Below are positions 22,839 through 35,797 of a stretch of DNA of 64,000 nucleotides, in pieces. Position 1 is the first letter of the stretch, and each line of letters starts with the position of its first letter. The notes under the pieces are model-generated. The model was not told the origin of the DNA and ran no database searches. It saw only the letters and a list, made by a program, of their open reading frames with translations. This stretch comes from Plotosus lineatus (taxonomy: Eukaryota > Chordata > Actinopteri > Siluriformes > Plotosidae), in the NCBI GenBank assembly GCA_024760905.1, contig CM045751.1, positions 11,207,501 through 11,271,500 of the forward strand, given 5' to 3'. The translations under genes and the position numbers were made by a program.

Positions 22839-22839
<1 letters not shown>

Positions 22840-22874
<35 letters not shown>
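22840..22874. repeat. (TA)n microsatellite
   Basis: A run of alternating TA of about 35 bp. Confidence 0.9.
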
Positions 22875-22881
<7 letters not shown>

Positions 22882-23387
22882 GATATATATGATCCTGTTT
22901 GTCATTGTACAGTTCATGCGGTAACAATGACTCATACCAGACAACTTCCATTATGTAACCATAATATTCAGACATTTCCTCCAAGCTTTCGATAAATCTT
23001 TAGAGTCATGACGATTTAGTCTTCAGTATGGAGAGACATAAAACAAACAGCAATCTTGCTAAAATAACAATTTTATAGCCCCAGCGTTTTATAGTGGAAT
23101 ATATGTGAGCAAAAATCCCAATGATATTTCGATGGGGAATTGGAATGTTCAGCCGCACTCATGATGGCGATCTGGTTGTTTGTTCTCGGAGCATTTGAGC
23201 AGCAAAATGAGAACGATATATGAGATCTCTGGGTCTCACTGCTGCTGGGAGATGAATGGAAAATGATGCTTCAGTAACTGGCAGTGAATTGATTACAAGT
23301 GGTTTTTGGACGGTAAATAACAGATGATTTGTGGTGGTGGCCATAACTGACCCATCACTAATTATAAAGGTGAACTCCATTGGGATT
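22875..23387. other. Intronic sequence, no gene seen
   Basis: Unique-looking intron sequence at the right border of the tRNA array. Confidence 0.4.
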
Positions 23388-23664
23388 TTTCCACCCGAGG
23401 CTCATCAGGCCAGTGCTTGTCCTCAGTTACCATCGCATGAAGTGACCAGCAGTTCAACTCCTCCTGGATGGGACGCTGGTCCATCACAGGTTACCTTCCC
23501 AGTCTGTTTCTTACTGGTACCCATTTATACTGCTGGGTGAACAGAGGCACACTTGCGGTTAAAACCTTGCCCAGAGGTTTTAGCACAGTGGGGGTCTAAC
23601 TGGGATTTGAACACACAACCTCCAAACCATGAGCACAGCACCCTAACTACTACACCCCTGGCCT
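23388..23664 (-). mobile_element. tRNA-derived SINE, family C
   Basis: Minus-strand copy; the head at right reads GTAGTAGTTAGGGTGCTG and the body contains AGTATAAATGGGTACC. Confidence 0.72.
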
Positions 23665-23679
23665 CATGACTTACCTGAC

Positions 23680-24058
23680 CAACTTACAATAAAGAAAAAC
23701 TTCATTAACATTGTTTTTAAATCCGTAACAGAAATGATTCAAAGTGCACCAATGTGCCTGAAATAAAAAATACATCCTTATTTAAACTCACATGACTTTT
23801 CTTTTAAACTTATCCAACTTATTGATGTCTTAATATCTTTGTCTCTCTCCACCTTTCGCTTCATTCCTGTTCGAAATTTTTCCGGGTTGTTAACTGCACT
23901 TTCTCTCGTTTTCTTGTGCGTTACTGACAACTAGTGGAGTGGAGGTGCAATTACACATAATTCTTGTGCACAATTCCAGAAAAGAATGTTCCCCAAGGTC
24001 ATAACCCCGCATGACACCGCACCCCAAGGGGGGGCGCCCCACTATTTGAGAAGCACTG
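23680..24058. mobile_element. hAT-like non-autonomous element, left-truncated
   Basis: The interior (AACTTACAATAAAGAAAAAC) and right end (TTTGAGAAGCACTG) match the copies at 346 and 13181; the left inverted end is missing. Confidence 0.7.
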
Positions 24059-24287
24059 GTTTCATGTATTTATGTTTCATGTTGCTACAATGATTATGCG
24101 TGCGTGTCGGAAGTTGGGGTGATGATGTGCACAAAGAACTGATTACATCATTAGATAAAGAACCAATCAGGCAATCAAAACACCATTGGTTCTCAATGCG
24201 GAAAGGTATAAGCATAACTTTGTCGAATTGTAAATTTGAATAAACCCGAACAGAACAAGGATTAAATATAAAACCTAGATTACTTAC

Positions 24288-24437
24288 TTATGTCCCAACT
24301 CGTGTGCGACAGTGAAGGCCAGCGGCAGACCGGTGTCCTCGTTGATGCTGCAGCTACGATGAGGTTGACACATTCCCGCCACATGAGAGAGCCCTAGCGT
24401 CTCACATGGCTTGTTGGTGGAAGCGCAAATGTCCTTC
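24288..24437 (-). CDS. adamts7: ADAMTS7-like metalloprotease, coding exon 7 (zinc-binding helix)
   Basis: A 150-nt exon (acceptor TTTGTCACAG, donor CATAA|GTAAGT; phase 2 in, phase 2 out) covering residues ~351-400. It encodes [20 protein letters not shown], then [20 protein letters not shown] and [13 protein letters not shown] holds the first two zinc-binding histidines and the catalytic glutamate; the motif is finished by the next exon (NFGIEHD). [26 protein letters not shown] matches the vertebrate ADAMTS7 sequence more closely than other ADAMTS members I can recall. The large intron that follows contains the tRNA-Ile array. Confidence 0.95.
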
Positions 24438-24799
24438 CTGTGACAAAGAGAAGCATTAGTCATCCCTATATAAAGCACAGAATCATCTCCCAGGAATCAT
24501 CGATCTTTCTGTTCGTTTTATTCTTTATTTATAAGAATATGTTTTATTCTTCAAAAGAAGGACTTTGTTCTTTTCTTTACTCCTCTTATTGCTGTGCAGC
24601 GCAAAAATAATAAGAATAATAATAATAATATTCCTTGTTGTATCATCACATAGTCCATGGTAGTGGTGTATCTGATAATACAGCAAGAAGTATTTATTTA
24701 TTTATTTATTTATTTTTTACATCCGTAAAAGTTAGTTTTTGCTGAGTTTAACAAAACAACATTCATCACTGTAACCGTCACTGCACAGGTTATGATCCT

Positions 24800-25137
24800 G
24801 GACTTGAATTACAAACTAGGGTTGCAGCGAGGCTGGAGCCTATCTCAGCTGCCACTGGGCAAAAGCAGGGTAGTCCCCGAACAGCCTGTCAGACCATCAT
24901 AATGCCAACACACTCAAAAGAGTTTACACATGAAGGGGCAGTCTGGAAGAGCCAATTAGCCTGAGGTGCATCTGTCTCTGTGTAGTGGGAGGAAACTGGA
25001 GTACCCAGAAAAACCCACACCAGCAGAGGGAAAGCATGAAGACTCTTCATGGAAAAAGACTCCAAGGATAAAAATCAAACCCAGGACCTTCTTGATCTGA
25101 GGCGGATGTTCTTACCACTACACAACTGGACCATTCC
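24800..25137 (-). mobile_element. tRNA-derived SINE, family B, diverged
   Basis: GGAGGAAACTGGAGTACCCAG and a head at right ending ATCTGAGGCGGATGTTC; the tail portion is diverged. Confidence 0.62.
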
Positions 25138-25242
25138 AGTATTATTGTTTTAGTATAATTATGTAATGATGACCAAGTCTGATACAATTATTCACGCACA
25201 CTACAACCACATCTGATCTAAGTAAAATAATAAACTTCCTCC

Positions 25243-25293
25243 CATCCATCCATCCATCCATCCATCCATCTGTCCATCCATCCTTCCATCCAT
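25243..25293. repeat. (ATCC)n microsatellite
   Basis: Tandem CCAT units with one TG interruption. Confidence 0.85.
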
Positions 25294-25312
25294 TATCTAT
25301 ACCAGTGGTCTC

Positions 25313-25650
25313 CAACCTTTTTTTTAACACCAGGGACCAGTTTTATGTATGAAAATGTATCCGCGGACTGGTTACAGTCTACCCCATAGTCTTGTTTTTG
25401 GTGGCTGTCACCGCAAAAAAAAACGCGCCTCACAAAGATATGCAGTTGGAAATGGAAGAAGGGATTTCATTGCTTCTGTGGCAATGTCAAAAACAGTCGT
25501 TTCTCAAAATAAGATCTGGAAGCTCGAATAAAAAAACTATAATTTATAATAATTTGTACCATGTAAGATTTTTTTTGTGGACCGGTATCAAATGGGACCC
25601 CCAAACCCCCCCCCCCCCTCCCTTGGGGACGCCCTCCTTGAGGATCCCTG
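25313..25650. mobile_element. hAT-like MITE, 338 bp, perfect 8-bp target duplication
   Basis: Begins CAGTGGTCTCCAACC and ends GGATCCCTG; flanked on both sides by atctatac (25305-25312, 25651-25658). The interior CCAGGGACCAGTTTTATG and GTGGACCGGT recalls non-autonomous hAT elements. Confidence 0.85.
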
Positions 25651-26259
25651 ATCTATACTGACAGGGTCACTGGGAAGACGCCGTTCCCCTCACAATTTAC
25701 TACCTACATCAGGTACATTAGGATCCCTTGGCTGAGATCATTTACTGAATTATTTAACATGAACAACCCATGAGCTTCAGCATCATCACCAGGGTTCATA
25801 AAATAACTTCCGTTCATCGAGTCATCATTTCCAGGTGTAAACATAAACATGAACATGTCCACTAAGATGCTGTTCATGTTGTTTACTGTAGAGTACAGTA
25901 AATTAAGCTTAATGTTACTAAGGTGTATTAATGTTATAAATTATTTCCCTTCCTCGTGATTTAGAATTTCTCCATTAATAACATAGGAGTGAATGTCATG
26001 ACATTAGTATTGTTATTCATAGTATTATCATAAAACATCATTTAGTTAACGTACTATAACCTCATGTTAGGCCCTATTATACAACAACAAGTATTTGACA
26101 TTACATATGCCAAGTGGTGCCACACGAAAGGCCAGTGAGGGCGTATGTTCGCACCACCAGTCATATGATTAATGCTGACTAATCTGGTAATTAATTTCTC
26201 ATAAATTATTATTATTAATAAGCTTCAATAAAGAAATTCCTCAAGATTTATATAAGCAC

Positions 26260-26384
26260 CTTGTGAGTAGGATAGCCACATCATGATGGATTGGATGCTC
26301 ATCTCCCTTCATATTCAAATGTTTTTGCCATTTGCAGAAACTGTTGAGGCTGTTGTCTGCATGGTGAGTGATTTTCAGGTCGTC
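26260..26384 (-). CDS. adamts7: ADAMTS7-like metalloprotease, coding exon 6 (catalytic domain)
   Basis: A 125-nt exon with acceptor GCTGCAATCAG and donor ACAAG|GTGCTT, phase 0 in and phase 2 out, covering residues ~310-350. It encodes [20 protein letters not shown], then [10 protein letters not shown] across the junction with the next exon. FCKWQ and [14 protein letters not shown] are strong family signatures of the central catalytic domain. The donor is non-ideal (GTGCTT), but the phase and residue continuity across the splice are exact. Confidence 0.93.
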
Positions 26385-26559
26385 CTGATTGCAGCATAAC
26401 CAGAAATACAAAGGAAAAAAAAAAAAAGAGAAATCACAAGAACTTCAAAATCCAAATCAGAGAAAGAGAGGGCGACAGTGTCTGTATGTTGACTGATTTC
26501 TGATCTTCTTGATTATAATAAAGAGCAATGCAAAAAATAAACAATAGCATGCAATCTAT

Positions 26560-26870
26560 TTCATTCATTTTCTGAACCACTTAATCTGAATTATGGTCGA
26601 GGGGAGGCTGGTGCCCATCTCAGCCAACTATGGGCAAGGGCGAGGTACACACTGAACAGCTGCCAGGCCATTGCAGGGCCAACATTCAAAAGTGGGAGCA
26701 ATTTGGAACTGCCTATTAGCCGACTGTGCATGGGTTTTGACTGTAGGAGGAAACTGGCGTACCTTGAGAAAACCCACGCAGGCACGGAGAGGACATGCAA
26801 ACGCCACACAACAACACCCGAGCTGGGAACCTTTGTGCTGTGAGGCAGACATGCTCACCACTACATCTCA
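26560..26870 (-). mobile_element. tRNA-derived SINE, family B
   Basis: The tail at left (ATTTTCTGAACCACTTAATC) is the common SINE tail; the head at right is GTGAGGCAGACATGCTCACC. Confidence 0.7.
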
Positions 26871-27374
26871 TGCAAGTTATTTAATATTTCAATTGAGGGA
26901 AGTCATCGAGTAGATTTATGAACATGTAACTATTGGAATATTCTTGCGGAAATAAAAAGTATATAAAAGTAAAAAAGCATAAAATTTCAACTCAAAAAGC
27001 AACTAGACAAGATGTGCAAAGCTTATAACCTAACTATAACTCGAGAAGCAAATCCACAATACTGGCAACATCACAATACAAAAAGGAACCACTGTTTTTT
27101 TTTGTTTGGTTTTTTTTTTTTTTAATGCACCAAGTGGTTTAAAATCTGAAATTATCTTTGATAATTAACACCTTTATTCAATGATTAGCTCTTTTAATGG
27201 CTGATTCACCCCTTCTTGTCTCAACAAAATGAGACAAAACCCCCCACAACATTGCAGTATCATGTAGATAAATAGCCCCTACATATAGCTTAAATTTATC
27301 CCTGAATAAATCCAGATAGTACTGTGTAGCTCCTTTATTCAGTGAGATAGTGCTCTATTTATAGGCTGCCTCAC

Positions 27375-27458
27375 CTCATCCTCTTCTAGCAGAATGAGAC
27401 GCACGACCACAATGTTGATGGCATTTCCAATGCTCGGGTCCTGAAAAAGTCCTGCAAC
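27375..27458 (-). CDS. adamts7: ADAMTS7-like metalloprotease, coding exon 5 (catalytic domain)
   Basis: An 84-nt, 28-codon exon in phase 0 at both ends (acceptor TTTGTATACAG, donor GAG|GTGAGG). It reads [20 protein letters not shown] then LILLEEDE, the canonical ADAMTS7/12 segment carrying early catalytic-domain beta-strand and helix elements. It lies next to a long TA microsatellite and a pogo-like element in the upstream intron. Size and phase are what the family uses here, and residue numbering (~282-309) runs on from exon 4. Confidence 0.94.
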
Positions 27459-27532
27459 CTGTATACAAAAAGAAAAGCTGAATGATTCATGGAGATACAT
27501 GCAGTATAACGCAACAAAGTTACCATATTTTA

Positions 27533-29021
<1,489 letters not shown>

Positions 29022-29388
29022 TACCTTGGATGACAGGAGTTAATACTTTGGGAGTAATGCCTACTTCATGAGACTAAAAGTAAAACTGTATATTAAGAGT
29101 TAGAATCTACTATTCGAGAATGGGACAATCTGACTGGTCAAGTGTCTCATTATAAAAAAAAATGTTGTTCCAAGTTTGAAAATCAAAATGATGAACACTC
29201 ACACTGCTTCAAAGTTCCTTAGAGCAGGCAGCAGCATCATTATCCCTCTTTAAAATAAAATAGAATCCATAAAAATCTAATTTTAGTTTTTCCTGTGTTT
29301 CCGTATACTATACACTAAATTTATGCTAAACTTTATGTTTCTGTGTAGTAGATATTGAAACACTGTAACGTTGCTTTTTTTTTGTTTA

Positions 29389-30128
29389 CAGTGGTACCTC
29401 ACTTTACAAAAGTCTCACCAAACGAAAAATGTAGGTTACGAAACACATTTTACTAAAATTTTTGTCTCTGTATATGAAACAAGTTCACGTTACGAAAGCG
29501 CCATCTTAAAAATTCGCCTATCTCCCAACATCCTGCCCCGCTGGCCTCCCATTAGCTAGGAGGGATGACGCAGCTTACTCTGATTGGCTATCTCCCAATA
29601 TCCCACCCTGCTGGCCTCCCATTGGCTAGGAGGGATGACGCAGCTACCTCCCACTGGCTATTATGGAGCTGAATCGACCATGATGCTTTTCGTGTAAAGG
29701 ACAGAGTTACTGTTGTTTTATGCTTTATTTCTTGACTCAGGCTTTTAACCTTCCATAAACATTTGTAAGATTATAACTCTGCTAAGAAGACATGGTCAGC
29801 ACACATGCGCACACACACATGCATGAGCGTACCCGCACAGACACACACACACACACACACAGACACACACACGCGCGCGCGCATGTGATTTCCTGTGCGA
29901 GTGAGAAGAAGAAACAGGCTCAAGTGATGTCACAAAGGAATATGGCCAAACCCGTCTACCATCGGTAGGATATTGAAGCAGAAGGAGGTCTTAAAAGCTA
30001 TACTTTATCATTTTTAAAGGGTTTAGGGGGTAGGATTGGGAGCCTTGGAACGAATCACGCGTTTTACATGTAAAATGCGGCTCAATGTACAAAAAATGCA
30101 GGTTACAAAAAAGGCTCTGGAACAGATT
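29389..30128. mobile_element. Tigger-like MITE (CAGTGGTACCTCAC end), right end diverged
   Basis: Left end CAGTGGTACCTCACTTTACA after TA; the interior (AAACGAAAAATGTAGGTTACG, GGGTTTAGGGGGTAGGATTG) is shared with the copy at 32478-33311. Includes an AC-rich microsatellite (29795-29880). Confidence 0.68.
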
Positions 30129-30129
30129 A

Positions 30130-31188
30130 GTCTTCAGTGATATTTACGAAAATATTTAAGCACTTCAGAGTCAATGGATGCTGCTGAATTGAGAAGTCCC
30201 CTAAACAATCCACCTTTGGGAAACATTCTGCGTCAGACCTATCATCTTTGGTGCATAATTGTTGATCGTAAAATACAAATAATGACCTGCTGGAATCCAG
30301 TCACTGTATATCAACCACATCTAATCAGACTGTTTAAAATGCAGGATGGATGCTGAACTGTGAAGTCAATGGGGAGATGCATTCACAATTAAAGCCTGAT
30401 TTGCATTTTGCTAGGAAACATTGTCTGGAACCATGCCTTTTTCAGCTAATTAGCTTTAAGGAACATGGAAGAATACTCTTGAGAGTATCTGTTAATGGAC
30501 CAAACACCACAGGCTCATTAATGTGCAAATGGATTAAACACAACAGATGTTAGTAAAGGTTAAAGAGGCTTATTTCTGCTGTGAGTCAATAACAGGCTGA
30601 TACCGACGTGCGGGTGACTCTGGGCTCAGATCAGATCCTTAAAGCACAGGCATAGTTTGCATGACATGCTTGTGGATGAGGCTGTCAGGAAACAGTAGGA
30701 TTTAATTATAATCATTTCCTATTGATTCTTTAGGCTGTAAATGACAGTTCTCAGGTTCTCAGCAGAAAAACAATGAAAATGAAATTCTTTGGTAATAAGA
30801 AACAGATGTTTGCTTAGAAGACACATTAAAAAAAAATCCTAAATGCACTGTCCTCTTTGCTGAATTCATAGTTTTTATCTTAGACAGGAATTTTCTGATG
30901 GTGTCTCTGTCATGTCATTTTCTTATTTCAATATATAAAGCTTTCATTCATTCTCGCTTGCCTCTCAGAACATTCCAACCTCCAAAGCCTGAAGCGTTTT
31001 TGGGGGAAAGAACAAACTCATAAAAGAGCAAAAAAGTTATAGAGGGAAAAAAAAGTTAAAAAGTCAACCTGGCTTTGGTCTTTGTTTACTTGTAAGCTTT
31101 AAATACATGGGAAATATTGGTGTTTATTTTTGGTTAAAAAGGAGGAGATTCATTGGTCAGGTAAATCTTTCCCAATTATAACATTATA
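30130..31188. other. Intronic sequence, no gene seen
   Basis: Unique-looking, AT-rich intron of the ADAMTS gene. Short open frames at 30174-30553 show no known motif. Confidence 0.45.
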
Positions 31189-31190
31189 TA

Positions 31191-31945
31191 CAGGTCCTTC
31201 TCAAAAAATTAGCATATTGTGATAAAGTTAATTATTTTCTGTAATGTACTGATAAACATTAGACTTTCATATACGCATTTTAGATTCATTACACACAACT
31301 GAAGTAGTTCAAGCCTTTTATTGTTTTAATACTGATAATTTTGGCAAAAAAGTAAAGAAAAACCAAAAATCCCTCTCTCAAAAAATTAGCATATTTCATC
31401 CGACCAATAAAAAAGTGTTTTTAATACAAAAAAGTCAACCTTCAAATAATTATGTTCAGTTATGCACTCAATACTTGGTCGGGAATCCTTTTGCAGAAAT
31501 GACTGCTTCAATGCGGCGTGGCTTGGAGGCGATCAGCCTGTGGCACTGCTGAGGTGTTACGGAGGCCCAGGATGCTTCAATAGCGGCCTTAAGCTCATCC
31601 ACAGTGTTGGGTCTGGTGTCTCTCAACTTTCTCCTCACAATATCCCACAGATTATCTATGGGGTTCAGGTCAGGAGAGTTGGCAGGCCAATTGAGCCCAG
31701 TAATACCATGTTCAGTAAACCATTTAGCAGTGGTACCTTTTCATGATATGCTAATTTTTTGAGATAGGAATTTTGGGTTTTCATGAGCTGTATGCCAAAA
31801 TCATCAGAATTAAAATAATAAAAGACCTGAAACATTTCAGTTGGTGTGCAATGAATCTAAAATATATGAAAGTTTAATTTTTATCAGTACATTACAGAAA
31901 ATAATGAACTTTATCACAATATGCTAAGTTTTTGAGAAGGACCTG
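31191..31945 (-). mobile_element. Tc1-like transposon, internally deleted, 755 bp
   Basis: TIRs start CAGGTCCTTCTCAAAAA and extend well over 100 bp; TA lies on both sides. On minus it retains the transposase C-terminal portion: NWPANSPDLNPIDNLWDIVR then RRIEAVISAKGFP, the DE/D-type catalytic end of Tc1 transposases. The N-terminal DNA-binding part and first catalytic Asp region are deleted, so it cannot transpose itself. Confidence 0.9.
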
Positions 31946-31947
31946 TA

Positions 31948-32432
31948 CAGGGATCCCTCACTTTCTGTGGTTAATGGGGACCGAGACCCCCCCCCCCGCA
32001 ACCACTGATTTCCACAAAGTAGAATCGACCCCATGACTGACATATACGTACATGTATATGTGTATATAACCGCAATAAACACATATTCAATTCTATAAAT
32101 GCTTATAATTACAATTAAACGTTCAAAAATAATGCATAATATGTAAACAGAATATAAATACACAAACAAACGCACGCACACACTCAGATTCGCGCCTCAC
32201 ATAAAAATGTCAGTAGTTTTGTTGGGGGGTTTTGGGTTGGTTTTTTTTTTTTTTTTTTTTTTTTTTTTGGGGGGGGGTGTATAATTGGCCTTGTTTTGGG
32301 GCAATTTCTTTAACTTTTTCCTTATATTTCCCTTAATTTCTTTATTTTTTTATTTTTCGATGAATATTTTTGAAAAACCCGCGATGCACTGAAGCCGCAA
32401 AAACTGAAGCACGAAGTAGCGACGGATCACTG
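31948..32432. mobile_element. GGGATCCC-end MITE, 485 bp
   Basis: Begins CAGGGATCCCTCACTTTCTG immediately after the TA that also ends the Tc1-like element, and ends GGATCACTG before TA. Contains a T/G homopolymer tract (32231-32277). Confidence 0.82.
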
Positions 32433-32477
32433 TATATTAATGCATCAGTTAGATTTAAGGTTATGAGCATTCTTAAT

Positions 32478-32949
32478 AGGGTATTACCTCACCTTTCAAA
32501 AGACCCAACAAACGAAAAATCCAGGTTACGAAATGCATTTACCGAAAATTTCGGTCTCTGGATACGAAACAAATTCACGTTACAAAACACGCCATCTCAA
32601 AAATTCAAACAACGCGCAAGTTTCTCTCCCATTGGCTATCTCCCAACATCCCGCCCTGCTGACCTCCCATTAGCTATCTCCCAACATCCCGCTCCATAAT
32701 ACCCATGACGCAGCTCCCTCCCATTGGATATTATGGAGGTGTATCTCCATAATACCCATGATGCTTTTTGTGTGCCTTCAACCCATTGTTCGTCACGGAG
32801 TTCTACCATGTGTAAAGGACAGAGTTACTGTTGTTTCGTGAGTTTTTCGAGTGTGCTCATTGCAACTTTATTTTTTGGCTCAGGCTTTTAACCTTGCAGA
32901 AACATTTGTAAGATTATAACTCTGCTAAGAAGACGTGGTCAACACACGT

Positions 32950-33022
<73 letters not shown>

Positions 33023-33311
33023 CGCGCGCGTGTGATTCCCGGTGAATGTGATTCCCAGTGCGAGTGAAAAGAAGAATCGGGCTTGTGCCACGTGGTTGAG
33101 AGGTATCTCAAAAGAATATGGCCAAACCCGTCTACCATCGTTACGATATTGAAGCAGAAGGAGGTCTTAAAAAGTATTCTTTTATAATTTTTAAAGGGTT
33201 TAGGGGGTAGTATTGGGGGCCTTGGAACGAATCAGGCCTTTTACAATGTAAAATGCGACTCAACTTACAAAAAACAGGAACAGATTATTTTGGTAATGTG
33301 AGGTACCACTG
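32478..33311. mobile_element. Tigger-like MITE (ends GTGAGGTACCACTG)
   Basis: The right end GTGAGGTACCACTG is the inverse of CAGTGGTACCTCAC; the left end is diverged (GTATTACCTCACC). Interior as in the 29389 copy. The (CA)n run at 32948-33020 lies inside it. Confidence 0.72.
32948..33020. repeat. (CA)n microsatellite
   Basis: About 36 CA units within the Tigger-like MITE. Confidence 0.95.
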
Positions 33312-34216
33312 TCCAAACAAAGGCCTTAAAAGGTATTAAACTGAGGAAATAGAGTTTCCTCTTTACAACAGTCCCGTGCTGCCTGTTTGTGTTTGTAATG
33401 GAAAGCATTTTGTTACATGAGGTCTTTTTCTTTAGCACGACTTTCAGTAGCAGCAACTCAGCCAGGCAATGAAACGCCTAGGAGTATTTTGGAAAATGTG
33501 TCTATGGACCTACAGCTGCACGACAGTGACTTCAGTTGACTTGGAGCCGGTTCAACAGGAACAATATCTCAGGGTAGTTCACAACCTTCTGCTAAATTCA
33601 CAGATGTTTGTTGTTCATAATAAGAGGAAACAACTTGAAATGGAACATAAAAGCCAACGATGTACATGTTACATGGTTCTGTAAATAAAGTCTTGAGCCT
33701 GAATGTAATTGTTGTACCATAGCAAAAACATTGGGGGTTTGGATCTCATGACTAAACAAGCAGTTTCGTCTAGGGGCTCGAGTTTTCTCCCATGGTCCAA
33801 ATTCGTTTTTTTCTTTTACAATGTGTGATTTTGATCTACAACCTCAAATCAAGCCTGTGTAAAGCCAGGTTTAAATCATCTTCATTTCTGTTCTGCGAGA
33901 AGAAATTTGTTTTCACTTCATTGTAAGTTGAGCACTGTGATATCTGCATTCATTCACGTTATTATGCGGAAATGTGTACAATTATAAATTCCTGTTCTTT
34001 ATAAAACTCCAAAGTTGAGGATTAAAAGATTTGCTGAAACACGCAGCACTGGCAACCCTGGGATTTGAACTCAGGAAATCCAGCATCTTCTACACTAAGT
34101 CTCCTTATAAAAGTAATAAATTTTTAAAAGTCGCAAAATAAAAAACTGAGGTGGAGCACATATCTGAAAGCACTGAAACAATTGTTCTGACCAGAATAAA
34201 AATAAACAGAACTTAC
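33312..34216. other. Intron sequence of adamts7, no gene seen
   Basis: A plus-strand 71-codon frame at 33469-33684 has no recognisable motif. Confidence 0.4.
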
Positions 34217-34404
34217 AATGTTCATAACAGCTAGAACGTAGCTCTCCACTCCACTCTTGCCATAGTATTCCACCATTTTTGAGTCGGCTACCACAAGTGT
34301 CTCCACCCATTTTTCCTTGCTGATGGAGCGCTGTCTCCTCCGGTGATGGTGCTTCTCCCAGCGTTCTCGCTGTTTCTGTACTCGTCGTACTCTTTGCTGA
34401 ACAT
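34217..34404 (-). CDS. adamts7: ADAMTS7-like metalloprotease, coding exon 4 (furin site and start of catalytic domain)
   Basis: A 188-nt exon (acceptor TAATCTGTCAG, donor ATT|GTAAGT) covering residues ~219-281. A very basic stretch ends in RRRQR|S (about residues 240-245), the expected furin/proprotein-convertase cleavage site that frees the active protease. It is followed by the start of the reprolysin (M12B) catalytic domain, [18 protein letters not shown], then [11 protein letters not shown]. This block is diagnostic of ADAMTS7/12. Phase 1 in, phase 0 out. Confidence 0.95.
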
Positions 34405-34590
34405 CTGACAGATTAAATAATTGAACCAGTATCTGTCAACTATCGGGTGGTACATTTTTGGACTTTATTAGCATTAGCACACTGATATCTGGATAAAATT
34501 AGACAGGTATACCGGTGTCCCTTTCCAAATCCTCACCATTCAGTCGTAACAGGTAAAAATACAGTAGCTTAAGTAGCCCTAGACTTTCAC

Positions 34591-34768
34591 CTTTGACTCC
34601 ACAGGTCCCGTTGGATGTCTTCCCTTCAAACAAAGGCTGTACCAGCTGGCTGTTGTGCTTAGTAGTATGTCTTTTGTAGATGACATGAGGCTGTGGCTCT
34701 TCTGATCCATGTGTCTGCTCAAAGGGCCTGATGAAATATTCCTCCTCCGAGAGTTTAAACAGCCCTGT
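34591..34768 (-). CDS. adamts7: ADAMTS7-like metalloprotease, coding exon 3 (prodomain, cysteine switch)
   Basis: A 178-nt exon with acceptor TATTTTCTGCAG and donor AAAG|GTGAAAG; it enters in phase 0 and leaves in phase 1. It encodes residues ~160-218 of the prodomain: GLFKLSEEEYFIRPFE, then QPHVIYKRH, then NGTCGVK. The cysteine in TCGV (about residue 215) is in the position of the family's cysteine-switch residue, expected to ligate the active-site zinc in the latent enzyme; NGT is a potential glycosylation site. The exon is too short and too spliced to appear as a long open frame, but it joins exons 2 and 4 without a frame break. Confidence 0.93.
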
Positions 34769-34870
34769 CTGCAGAAAATACCAAGGTCAGCCCAGTCCAA
34801 CACTAATTACAGGCCTCAACAATCCACAGAATCTCCCTACTTGGACTTTCCGCAAGACTATGAAAAGTAC

Positions 34871-34872
<2 letters not shown>

Positions 34873-34923
<51 letters not shown>
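34873..34923. repeat. (TG)n microsatellite
   Basis: About 25 TG units just 5' of exon 3 on the transcribed strand. Confidence 0.95.
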
Positions 34924-34924
<1 letters not shown>

Positions 34925-35282
34925 TGTTGTTTCTATTTTCAGATTTTTCACAAAAGCCTCAGCAATATAACACACTCAAGAATGTAATACACTCAAAATA
35001 GCAATAGAGTAATACCGTACAGTATTACACAGAAAATAATAATATAATAATACAATACAGTAATGCATTCAAAAAGGTAATAGACACCTGCAACACTACC
35101 TGACATTTATTACTTTCATTACATTTTTTCCTATTAAAAAACTGATAAGAATGAGAATCTCAATCAAGCTATTAATCTGGGTGTCAATCAATCAATCAAT
35201 ATGGCTGCGTCGGCGCCAGCTGTATACGAAGGGTTAAAAAATCCCCAGTAGAGCCCCAAAAGTTTTCATGAAATATTAGTGG

Positions 35283-35492
35283 TGGCTCAGCGAGCAGAGG
35301 TGGTTCACTGATTAAGGCTGTGGATTACTGACCGGGAGGTCAGTGGTTCAAGCCCTTGTACCACCAAGTTGGCACTATAGGATCCCTGAGCAAAGCACTG
35401 CCCCATCAACTGCTCAGTGGTATCACTGAGATAAAAATCTAAGTTTCCCTGGATAAGGGCATCTGCCTCATGCCGCAGATGTAAACATAAAT
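35283..35492 (+). mobile_element. tRNA-derived SINE with L2-like tail
   Basis: Box B-like GTGGTTCAAGCCC; the tail TGGATAAGGGCATCTGCCTC followed by TGCCGCAGATGTAAA resembles the L2-type tail (TCTGCYAAATGCC) common in fish SINEs. Confidence 0.6.
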
Positions 35493-35517
35493 ATACAGAG
35501 ACCTATTTTCAGCAAAT

Positions 35518-35607
35518 ATCAGTGACAACCCGTGGAGAGTAGGGCTCGAATCCCCAACCTTAGGATCAGTGATCCAGCACCTTTTACCGCCAGGTCACCA
35601 CTGCCCA
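35518..35607 (-). mobile_element. Family A SINE head fragment
   Basis: Head only: GACAACCCGTGGAGAG to CCACTGCCC, with GGGATTCGAGCCC on minus. Confidence 0.65.
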
Positions 35608-35797
35608 ATTATATTATATGTAGTTATTTCCAATAAAATAAGTCATTTTTATCAGTTCTCACAAGAAATCCTTCCTGATCCACTTATACTTCTTTATTAC
35701 AAAAATGAGCTCATATAAACAACGTTTTGCTAACATATACTGTGTCTAAAAACCTTTATTGTGTATGGTGTGGGGTGGAATATATGGAAAATATATA

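Noticed and set aside
32914..33138. Cys/Val repeat frame suggesting a small secreted peptide
   Set aside because: Translation of a (CA)n microsatellite.
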